From the NCBI GenBank assembly GCA_913056425.1, contig CAJXLR010000028.1, forward strand, positions 1-11,944: a stretch of 11,944 bases of DNA, given 5' to 3'. The DNA is from an uncultured Bacteroidota bacterium (GTDB taxonomy: Bacteria; Bacteroidota; Bacteroidia; NS11-12g; UBA9320). Of this stretch, positions 6,542-11,944 are shown piece by piece (the first letter of the stretch is position 1; each line of letters opens with the position of its first letter). Under the pieces are notes generated by a model, which saw only the letters and a list, made by a program, of their open reading frames with translations, did not search any database and was not told the origin of the DNA. The translations under genes were made by a program, and so were the position numbers.

Positions 6542-7408
6542 TTATCGAGTTTCGAACACTTGTTTACGTCCGTTGATGTTTGCTTCGATGAGTGCATCAC
6601 AAGGAGCATCACCACTTGGGTCGTAATTGAGTAGGATTTGCTGACTAGAAGTTTTGGAGTACACTTCGAGTTGACCTGAAACGAAGGTATTCGCACATCC
6701 CGATTCCATTCGCTTAACCAAAGGTTCCGTAATTACAACTTCGTATGGTTTACCATCGCGATTTATACCACTTGATTTACCCGTGACTTCGTATTCATCC
6801 CCCCAAATCCCGTCATCTCCTGCATCTTTTATTTGTCTCACTACTCGGTCGCTCGTCCACTTTGTTACCAAACCATCGTCATTCAGGCTTGCATTCTTCA
6901 TCTGAACGCGCATCGCGTTTAAGTCGGCCGGAGTGATTATCGTGGTGCCATTCAATTGAACCATGTGCTCGCCGTCTCCGGTATAGAAACCATCAACGCT
7001 ATCTAGTATGATTACGGCTCTGAAGTCGATCGATTGAATACTTTGATTGACAAAAATGTGCATCTTCCCGGCTCTGTACTTCCCATCTTGACAGAGCGTG
7101 CCATGAGGCGATTCAAAACCTACGTCACCAAAATCAACCGTAACAGAAACTCCTGAACCATCCTTGAATGAACTATCGATAAAATCAAGCAGCACGCTTG
7201 AAGGAATGATTGAGGTTTCAGACTTGCGAAACTTATCGTTTGTTGCAATTACGTCGTAAGCAGCATCGAACATTGAAAAGAAATGTGTTTCTGCACGAAC
7301 ATTGTCCTTGGCGGAGTGTATGTTCTCAGGCACTTCCGGAAGTTCTTCTGAACACCCAAAAAACATTGTTGCGGCTACAACTAAGATTAAACCCAGAAAC
7401 TTGTTCAT
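6542..7408 (-). CDS. Putative surface-exposed lipoprotein of a Bacteroidota family
   Basis: A 288-residue predicted lipoprotein. The N-terminus MNKFLGLILVVAATMFFGC has a lipobox-like FFGC with the lipidated Cys at residue 19. The next residues, SEE, resemble the Bacteroidota surface lipoprotein export signal (S followed by acidic residues), so exposure on the outer surface is plausible. The mature part looks beta-rich, with segments such as VSVTVDFGDVG, DGKYRAGKMHIF, VTGKSSGINRDGKPYEV, ITEPLVKR, and near the end SGQLEVYS and APCDALIEANING. I recognise this general pattern from uncharacterised Bacteroidota lipoproteins but know no function. The frame can be extended to a Met at 7462, but a perfect -7 element at 7445-7438 lies inside that extension, and the signal peptide begins at 7408, so 7408 is the start. 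It is divergent from priA and converges on sixA. Confidence 0.82.
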   Translation of the reverse strand: MNKFLGLILVVAATMFFGCSEELPEVPENIHSAKDNVRAETHFFSMFDAAYDVIATNDKFRKSETSIIPSSVLLDFIDSSFKDGSGVSVTVDFGDVGFESPHGTLCQDGKYRAGKMHIFVNQSIQSIDFRAVIILDSVDGFYTGDGEHMVQLNGTTIITPADLNAMRVQMKNASLNDDGLVTKWTSDRVVRQIKDAGDDGIWGDEYEVTGKSSGINRDGKPYEVVITEPLVKRMESGCANTFVSGQLEVYSKTSSQQILLNYDPSGDAPCDALIEANINGRKQVFETR

Positions 7409-7437
7409 TGAAATGCGGTTGTGAATTATCAACGGTG

Positions 7438-7445
7438 CAAATATA
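7438..7445 (-). promoter_or_regulatory. Bacteroidota-type -7 element for the lipoprotein gene
   Basis: On the minus strand this reads TATATTTG, a full TAnnTTTG match. The implied transcription start is near 7434, giving a leader of about 25 bases before the ATG at 7408. A TTG at the -33 position is not evident. The element is useful because it excludes the longer start at 7462. Confidence 0.5.
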
Positions 7446-7454
7446 ACGCGGGTG

Positions 7455-7487
7455 TTGACCATAAATTTTCACAGATTTGTAATTTGG
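7455..7487 (+). promoter_or_regulatory. Candidate priA promoter (TTG-N22-TAATTTGG)
   Basis: TTG at 7455-7457 is followed after 22 bases by TAATTTGG (7480-7487), which matches five of the six fixed positions of TAnnTTTG. Transcription would start near 7491, about 13 bases before the TTG start of priA. An 8-base palindrome, GTGATCAC (7487-7494), overlaps the end of the element. The promoter overlaps the region of the divergent lipoprotein promoter. Confidence 0.35.
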
Positions 7488-7503
7488 TGATCACTATACT
7501 GTA

Positions 7504-9969
7504 TTGAGCCTTTTTCAAGAATATACCAGCCTTTACATCAAGGTCCTGCTTCCGTTGGCGTTACCCAAGGAGTATACGTATCGCGTACCTCAGGAATTCA
7601 ACGAAGAAGTGGCCATTGGCAAGCGGGTTGTCGTCCAATTCGGTAAAAAAAAGATATACGCTGCTATCATTGTTGACATCAGCGATAAACCGCCTACTGA
7701 GTATCAAGCTAAGTACATTCTTTCCGTAATTGATGATGTTCCGGTGGTAAACGAAAATCACCTTGAGTTTTGGGCATGGATATCTCGTTACTACTTGTGT
7801 ACGTGGGGAGAGGTGATGAATGCGGCACTACCAAATGGATTAAAACTGCAATCGGAGACTAGAATTGAGCTTACGGAGGATGTGGATCCGGACAATGCGG
7901 TGTTGGATTCGTCCGAAATACCCATTGTACAAATGCTTCAACAATCCGGCTCGCTCACACTCGATCAAGTGAACGACCTGGTTAAAGCTAAATCTGCATT
8001 CAAACAAATTCACTCGCTATACGAAAAAGGCTTAATCACAATACGTGAAGATCTTCATGAGACCTATAAGCCAAAGAGTAGACGATTTATTTGTCTCGCC
8101 GATGAATACCACAACAAACAGGCACTCAAGCAGGTGTTTGAATCTTTAGAAAGTGGAAAAACAAAGCAGTTAAGCGTTTTGATGCAGTTGTTAGCTAGTG
8201 ATCCAAACCATGAAGGGATAGACCGACTTGAATTTGTTAAACAATTCAACCTAAGTCCGTCTTCGGTTAAGACTTTGGTTAAGAACGGAATTCTCGTGGA
8301 ATACGATCAACAAGTAGATCGAATTGTATACGAAGGAACTGAAGAATCAAAAGAAAACATCCTCACTCCAGATCAAGAGCAGGTTTATAAATCGATTAAT
8401 ACGTGGTTTGATGAGAAAGATGTGGTACTGTTACACGGGGTTACTTCGAGTGGGAAGACTCATGTTTACATCCAACTTATCGATGACTGTCTGAAACAAG
8501 GAAAACAGGTCTTGTATTTGTTGCCTGAGATATCGCTCACTACACAGTTAATAAAGCGAATTCAAGCGTATTTCGGTGATCAAGTAGTTGTGAATCATTC
8601 TAAGTTTAATCGGAATGAGCGTTTAGAAATATGGTATAAAATTCAAGATCGTGAGGCCAACATTTTGTTGGCGCCACGTTCCGGAATATTCATGCCGTTT
8701 CAAGACCTCGGCCTCATCATTGTAGATGAGGAGCACGAGAATACGTATAAACAGACTGAGCCCAGTCCGCGATACAATGCTCGCGATGCCTCCATAGTGC
8801 TTGGGCAAATTGCACAAGCCAAAGTGCTTTTGGGCAGTGCAACACCATCTGTTGAAAGCATGCGCAATGCGGAAACCGAGAAATACGGCTTCGTAAAGTT
8901 GGACAACCGATTCAGTGGAGTAACACCGCCTAGTTTTGAGGTGGTAGACATGCGGGATGAAAAGAAGAAACGACAGAATCACGGAATGTTTAGCAGTGTC
9001 TTGCTCGATGGGTTAAAAACAACCTTGAATGCGAAGGAACAGTCGATTGTCTTTCTAAACCGAAAAGGATATGTTCCAATTACGGAATGTAATGAATGCT
9101 CATGGTCGCCTCGTTGTGTAAACTGTGATATCACACTGACTTACTACAGAAAGGAAAACCGGTTGCGATGCCATTTTTGCGGATATAACATCCAGCCTGT
9201 TTCTTCCTGCGCTGCTTGTGGCAATACAGCGATAAATATGGTTGGCTATGGTACAGAAAGGGTAGAAGCGGAATTAGCCGATTTGATACCGGAGGCTCGC
9301 ATTCAACGGTTAGACTACGAGACAACACGGACCAAAACTGCGTTTGAGAATATCATTTCCGGATTTGAAAAACGCGAGATTGACATCTTGGTTGGAACAC
9401 AGATGTTAACTAAAGGGCTTGATTTTCAGGCTTTGTCCTTGGTAGGCATATTAGACGCAGATCATGCGCTGAACTTCCCGGATTACCGAGCTTTTGAGCG
9501 AAGCTATCAGCTTTTTACGCAAGTAGGAGGTAGGGCAGGAAGGCGCGATAAACAAGGGCGTGTTATCCTACAGGCCAACCAACCCGATCATCATATCATT
9601 GAGCGGGTAGTAGAAGGAGATTTTGATGGTTTCTATGGTGCTGAGATTGTAGAGCGAGACAAGTTTAACTATCCCCCGTTTAGTCGTTTGATCAAAATAG
9701 TGGTGAAGCACAAGGACTACCTGCACACCGAAAAAGCTGCGGATATGATGGCTTATTTATTGCGACCGGAATTAGGCGCTATGATGTTGGGGCCTGAAGA
9801 ACCATACGTTTCTAAAATTCGAGGGTTGTTTATCCGTCAACTACTCATAAAAATTGTTAGTCCAACACCTTTGAGACCGCTCAAGCAGGTTATTCGCAAT
9901 AAGGTTCAGATATTCAAGGAGAATAAGGATTACAGAGGAGTTCGGGTTGTGGTGGATGTGGATCCGTAA
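7504..9969 (+). CDS. priA: Primosomal protein N' (replication restart helicase PriA)
   Basis: PriA is the 3'-5' superfamily 2 helicase that recognises stalled or repaired forks and reloads the replicative helicase. The 821 residues show an N-terminal 3'-DNA-binding domain (about 10-115), a winged-helix region, Walker A GVTSSGKT (312-319), Walker B DEEH (408-411) and motif III GSATPS (444-449). Eight zinc cysteines follow at 529, 532, 538, 541, 556, 559, 569 and 572, with spacing identical to E. coli C436-C479. Motif V GTQMLTKGLDF is at 631-641 and motif VI QVGGRAGR at 673-680. It is longer than E. coli PriA (732), with extra residues around 120-285. The start is TTG at 7504: an in-frame TAA at 7480-7482 bounds it and no ATG or GTG lies between that stop and the conserved YIKVLLPLALPKEYTY. 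The gene is alone on its strand, with repeats immediately downstream. Confidence 0.97.
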   Translation: MSLFQEYTSLYIKVLLPLALPKEYTYRVPQEFNEEVAIGKRVVVQFGKKKIYAAIIVDISDKPPTEYQAKYILSVIDDVPVVNENHLEFWAWISRYYLCTWGEVMNAALPNGLKLQSETRIELTEDVDPDNAVLDSSEIPIVQMLQQSGSLTLDQVNDLVKAKSAFKQIHSLYEKGLITIREDLHETYKPKSRRFICLADEYHNKQALKQVFESLESGKTKQLSVLMQLLASDPNHEGIDRLEFVKQFNLSPSSVKTLVKNGILVEYDQQVDRIVYEGTEESKENILTPDQEQVYKSINTWFDEKDVVLLHGVTSSGKTHVYIQLIDDCLKQGKQVLYLLPEISLTTQLIKRIQAYFGDQVVVNHSKFNRNERLEIWYKIQDREANILLAPRSGIFMPFQDLGLIIVDEEHENTYKQTEPSPRYNARDASIVLGQIAQAKVLLGSATPSVESMRNAETEKYGFVKLDNRFSGVTPPSFEVVDMRDEKKKRQNHGMFSSVLLDGLKTTLNAKEQSIVFLNRKGYVPITECNECSWSPRCVNCDITLTYYRKENRLRCHFCGYNIQPVSSCAACGNTAINMVGYGTERVEAELADLIPEARIQRLDYETTRTKTAFENIISGFEKREIDILVGTQMLTKGLDFQALSLVGILDADHALNFPDYRAFERSYQLFTQVGGRAGRRDKQGRVILQANQPDHHIIERVVEGDFDGFYGAEIVERDKFNYPPFSRLIKIVVKHKDYLHTEKAADMMAYLLRPELGAMMLGPEEPYVSKIRGLFIRQLLIKIVSPTPLRPLKQVIRNKVQIFKENKDYRGVRVVVDVDP

Positions 9970-9976
9970 ATGGGAC

Positions 9977-10036
9977 CTTGACTATGACGCTAACGTTGAT
10001 ACTAACGCAAACACAAACCTTAACCATTAACTCTAA
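9977..10036 (+). repeat. Degenerate hexamer tandem tract (10 units)
   Basis: Ten successive 6-base units can be read without a gap: CTTGAC, TATGAC, GCTAAC, GTTGAT, ACTAAC, GCAAAC, ACAAAC, CTTAAC, CATTAA, CTCTAA. Position 5 is A in all ten and position 6 is C in seven; the first two positions vary freely. The tract begins seven bases after the priA stop codon. It is not an exact microsatellite and codes for nothing evident. Confidence 0.7.
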
Positions 10037-10058
10037 CTTCGGATAAGTAATGATTTGG

Positions 10059-10102
10059 CTATTAGCTCTTAGCCATTAGTAGAATGTACAAGTTTTCAAC
10101 TT
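10059..10102 (+). repeat. Composite heptamer repeat, copy 1
   Basis: Four heptamers (CTATTAG, CTCTTAG, CCATTAG, TAGAATG) are followed by TACAAGTTTTCAACTT. The 44-base unit aligns without gaps to 10218-10261 at 33 of 44 positions, so it is one of two diverged copies 159 bases apart. Confidence 0.65.
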
Positions 10103-10132
10103 CGTACCATACAATCTAAAACCCACACCCCA

Positions 10133-10167
10133 CATTTTCAACTTTCCATTTTCAATCCGTCACTCTA
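10133..10167 (+). repeat. Degenerate pyrimidine-rich heptamer tract
   Basis: Five 7-base units can be read: CATTTTC, AACTTTC, CATTTTC, AATCCGT, CACTCTA. The words AACTTTC and CATTTTC are related to those of the longer heptamer tract at 10252-10328, which suggests that both derive from the same repeat family. Confidence 0.5.
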
Positions 10168-10176
10168 AAAGTAAGC

Positions 10177-10211
10177 CACGAATGCACGAATGAAGTACGA
10201 ATGCACGAATA
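10177..10211 (+). repeat. CACGAATG octamer repeat, paired twice
   Basis: Two exact octamers CACGAATG (10177-10184, 10185-10192), then AAG, then TACGAATG and CACGAATA (10196-10211). The same arrangement can be seen as a 19-base unit present twice. It lies between the two copies of the composite heptamer repeat. Too few and too short units, without spacers, to be a CRISPR array. Confidence 0.75.
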
Positions 10212-10217
10212 TTATAG

Positions 10218-10261
10218 CCATTGGCTGTTTGCCATTTGCGGAATGTATATGTTTCCCACTT
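10218..10261 (+). repeat. Composite heptamer repeat, copy 2
   Basis: Heptamers CCATTGG, CTGTTTG, CCATTTG and CGGAATG are followed by TATATGTTTCCCACTT. It aligns without gaps with copy 1 at 10059-10102 (75% identity) and runs directly into the pyrimidine-rich heptamer tract. Confidence 0.65.
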
Positions 10262-10328
10262 TCAACTCTCCACGTTCCACTTTCCATTTTCCACTCCCTA
10301 AATACTACTTACTCCTCACTCAATACTG
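10252..10328 (+). repeat. Degenerate pyrimidine-rich heptamer tract (11 units) ending at a stop codon
   Basis: Eleven consecutive 7-base units (TTTCCCA, CTTTCAA, CTCTCCA, CGTTCCA, CTTTCCA, TTTTCCA, CTCCCTA, AATACTA, CTTACTC, CTCACTC, AATACTG) fill 77 bases exactly. Position 5 is C in every unit and position 3 is a pyrimidine in every unit. The last unit abuts the stop codon of the NFACT gene (10331-10329 on the minus strand). I see no terminator hairpin anywhere in 9970-10328. Confidence 0.7.
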
Positions 10329-11831
10329 TCACCTCGCTGGTTCCACCAAGACCACTTCTTCTCGGTCTACTCGAACTTGCCCCGGTAGCGCGCCTTTGAA
10401 TTTTCGAATATGAGCTGGTTTGGTATAGATAACTGCTGCTAAGCTTTCGTTTTTACTTTTTGAGAATTTAGCCGCCAAACTAGCAGCGTATTCAATCACC
10501 GGGACCGGAACGACCGCGTTATTAGGATTTTTGATTAAGACATGACTGCCGGCTACATCCCGAGCATGCAGCCAGATGTCGTGTTTGTGCATTCGACGAA
10601 GGAGTTCATCGTTATGCTTGGCTGATTTTCCTACCCAAATCGAGAAATCATCACGATGAAACACCTTATACGGAAGGTTTTCCTGTTTCTCCTTTTTCTG
10701 TTTTACTTCTTTCTGTTTGGTAAGCTTAACCAGGTCTTTGTAATCCGGTTTTGATTTAAGCACGTTTAGCTTTTGCTCGACTGAATTCAGACCAGCTTTC
10801 AAGTTCTTGAGTTCAGACTCTTTGTGCTGAACCTCCAAATGAGCGTTTTTTGATTTTTGATAATAACGCTCTGCGTTTTTCTGTCCGGAAAGTTTTGGTT
10901 TGAGCGGTATTCTTACAGTTTTACCGGTGTAAAAATCCTGGACGTCGACATGGTTAATATCCTGCTGTACGTTATGCAGATTTGCCATAATCAAGTCAGC
11001 CATGTACTTGTGGTTTCGGTCGTGTGTGATACGATGTATGTGTCGCTCCGTGGCCTCAATACGCTTTTGAAACTTCTTCAGTTCTTTGGTGTATTCGCGC
11101 TCCAATTGCTCGTATAAGCTGGTGTATCGGTCTTCAGCCATATACAATCGAGCAAAATCGTGGAACGCTGAGCCTATGTTGGTATATGACTCAACACAAT
11201 TGTCTGATTTAAGAATCGACAGCTCATATTTTTTTCCTCGGTTGATGTAAAGACTAGCCTCTTTGATATAGGCTTGAATTTGTTCAAGTGCTGTGTCTTT
11301 GGACTTACTCGTGTAGTAGTTAAATTGCTCAAAGACAGGCATTAAGTCACGATGTATAAAAGGATTTAATGTTTGTAGTTCTTTTGGATCGTCGGTATGA
11401 TTGAATGAAGTGGCGTCTATTGTGAAATGCTCAAACTCGGGTTGCTTAAACGTTTCAACCACCGATCCATTGTTAGATGTAATGATGATTCCACTTCGCC
11501 TACCAAAACACAGAACGTTTGCATGTAAATCATTCTCGAATTCAATAAGAATTGCTCGATCAAACTGAAAGGCTTTAACCTGCTTCACCCGATGACCAAC
11601 TACTTGTTTCAGTTGGGGGATGTTGTTTTTCTTCGGAAAGAAGTGTGATTCAGGTTCTTGAAAGAAGGTGTGGTTCTTGTAAAATACTATTCTTAGGTAG
11701 AAACCACTTTCAAAATTTAAATGTAAATCACCCGGTGCTGAGCTAGCACAAGTTGATAAAACATCTCCTTGTATCTTCTGATTAAGATATTCTGAGTATC
11801 GTTCTAGTACTAGCGCATTGTTGTGCATCAC
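10329..11831 (-). CDS. NFACT family protein, RqcH-like (ribosome-associated quality control)
   Basis: A 500-residue relative of bacterial RqcH / eukaryotic NEMF, which binds obstructed large ribosomal subunits and adds alanine tails to stalled chains. The order is: a divergent NFACT-N domain (1 to about 170), a middle region with a long coiled coil (about 235-385, including NAERYYQKSKNA), and a C-terminal NFACT-R (DUF814) domain (about 388-500) with DIWLHARDVAGSHVLI (418-433). FDRAILIEF carries D91-R92, matching the D97-R98 pair needed by B. subtilis RqcH. The following segment, aligned with VEIMGRHSNIIL of that protein, reads VLCFGRRSGIII, so EIM is replaced by LCF. The start is GTG at 11831, sharing one base with the upstream stop (TAGTG); ATG at 11828 is equally possible. 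A role in tailing is inferred; a fibronectin-binding function would be an old family label. Confidence 0.87.
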   Translation of the reverse strand: MMHNNALVLERYSEYLNQKIQGDVLSTCASSAPGDLHLNFESGFYLRIVFYKNHTFFQEPESHFFPKKNNIPQLKQVVGHRVKQVKAFQFDRAILIEFENDLHANVLCFGRRSGIIITSNNGSVVETFKQPEFEHFTIDATSFNHTDDPKELQTLNPFIHRDLMPVFEQFNYYTSKSKDTALEQIQAYIKEASLYINRGKKYELSILKSDNCVESYTNIGSAFHDFARLYMAEDRYTSLYEQLEREYTKELKKFQKRIEATERHIHRITHDRNHKYMADLIMANLHNVQQDINHVDVQDFYTGKTVRIPLKPKLSGQKNAERYYQKSKNAHLEVQHKESELKNLKAGLNSVEQKLNVLKSKPDYKDLVKLTKQKEVKQKKEKQENLPYKVFHRDDFSIWVGKSAKHNDELLRRMHKHDIWLHARDVAGSHVLIKNPNNAVVPVPVIEYAASLAAKFSKSKNESLAAVIYTKPAHIRKFKGALPGQVRVDREEVVLVEPAR

Positions 11832-11944
11832 TAGTATTCTCCATACACATCAGTTAGTGCTTCGCAGCCGTCTTCTGTGATGAGTATGGTATGTTCAAAT
11901 TGTGCGGATAATCCACCGTCTATCGTACGTGCGGTCCAGCCATC
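11831..11944 (-). CDS. map: Type I methionine aminopeptidase, C-terminal fragment
   Basis: The last 37 codons of a gene that continues beyond the window edge. The fragment reads DGWTARTIDGGLSAQFEHT and then ITEDGCEAL before the TAG at 11833-11831. This is the typical C-terminal end of type I methionine aminopeptidase, the metal-dependent enzyme that removes the initiator methionine from new proteins. E17 of the fragment, in QFEHT, is the conserved metal-binding glutamate. The gene lies directly upstream of the NFACT gene with a 1-base overlap, so the two are probably translated from one message; both act on emerging polypeptides. Confidence 0.88.
   Translation of the reverse strand, partial: DGWTARTIDGGLSAQFEHTILITEDGCEALTDVYGEY

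Noticed and set aside
7409..7462. Longer N-terminus for the lipoprotein
   Set aside because: It would bury the signal peptide behind 18 residues, and a perfect -7 promoter element lies within it.
7487..7494. GTGATCAC palindrome as a priA operator
   Set aside because: An 8-base palindrome is expected many times by chance in a window this size; mentioned only with the candidate promoter.
10177..10328. Possible CRISPR array or satellite repeat
   Set aside because: Units are 6-8 bases, degenerate and directly adjacent; there are no equal-length spacers and no cas genes nearby.
9970..10328. Terminator hairpins for the convergent priA and NFACT genes
   Set aside because: I found no GC-rich stem followed by T or A runs; AGCC-ATT-GGCT (10216-10226) is too short to be convincing.
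10190..10413. Short plus-strand open frames of about 70 codons
   Set aside because: They lie in the repeat patch and run into the antisense of the NFACT gene; their proteins only reflect the repeat words.
1..11944. tRNA, rRNA, riboswitch, insertion sequence, toxin-antitoxin or defence genes
   Set aside because: No cloverleaf, conserved aptamer, transposase, terminal inverted repeat or related protein family could be recognised on either strand.

Overview
The window looks like a piece of chromosome from a member of the Bacteroidota, probably the Flavobacteriales. The evidence is a two-domain DUF1573 protein, the short QueG without a HEAT-repeat tail, an 821-residue PriA, a DUF389 membrane protein, a lipoprotein with a CSEE surface-export-like signal, and promoter elements of the Bacteroidota type (TTG ... 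TAnnTTTG) instead of the usual -35/-10 pair. Shine-Dalgarno sites are nearly absent. I cannot name a genus from this alone.

Layout. Positions 1-2085 (minus strand): an HtrA/DegQ-type periplasmic protease cut by the window edge, preceded in its transcription direction by an exported DUF1573 protein. Positions 2086-2192: a 107-base divergent promoter region. Positions 2193-5552 (plus): ruvB, queG and a DUF389 membrane protein, tightly packed (4-base overlap, then a 7-base gap), so very likely one operon. Positions 5495-6030: a broken CAP-domain (SCP/PR-1) secreted protein gene with an in-frame stop after its signal peptide and a later frameshift. Positions 6055-6540: a SixA-type histidine phosphatase. 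Positions 6542-7408 (minus): a Bacteroidota-type lipoprotein of unknown function, converging on sixA with one base between the stop codons. Positions 7504-9969 (plus): priA. Positions 9970-10328: a non-coding stretch built almost wholly from degenerate short-period repeats. Positions 10329-11944 (minus): an NFACT/RqcH-like protein, translationally coupled to the end of a type I methionine aminopeptidase gene cut by the window edge.

Functions. Most of the window is housekeeping. RuvB (branch migration) and PriA (replication restart) serve recombination and fork repair. QueG completes queuosine in tRNA. Methionine aminopeptidase and the RqcH-like protein act on new or stalled polypeptides. DegQ and DUF1573 act in the envelope. 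I see no mobile element, CRISPR array, RNA gene, toxin-antitoxin pair or defence system, and nothing that amounts to a new multi-gene system.

The points most worth a second look are the 360-base repeat patch after priA, where tracts of period 6, 7 and 8 sit side by side and one composite unit occurs twice; a ruvB promoter so close to its only possible start codon that the message should be leaderless; the decayed CAP gene; and the high share of GTG/TTG starts.
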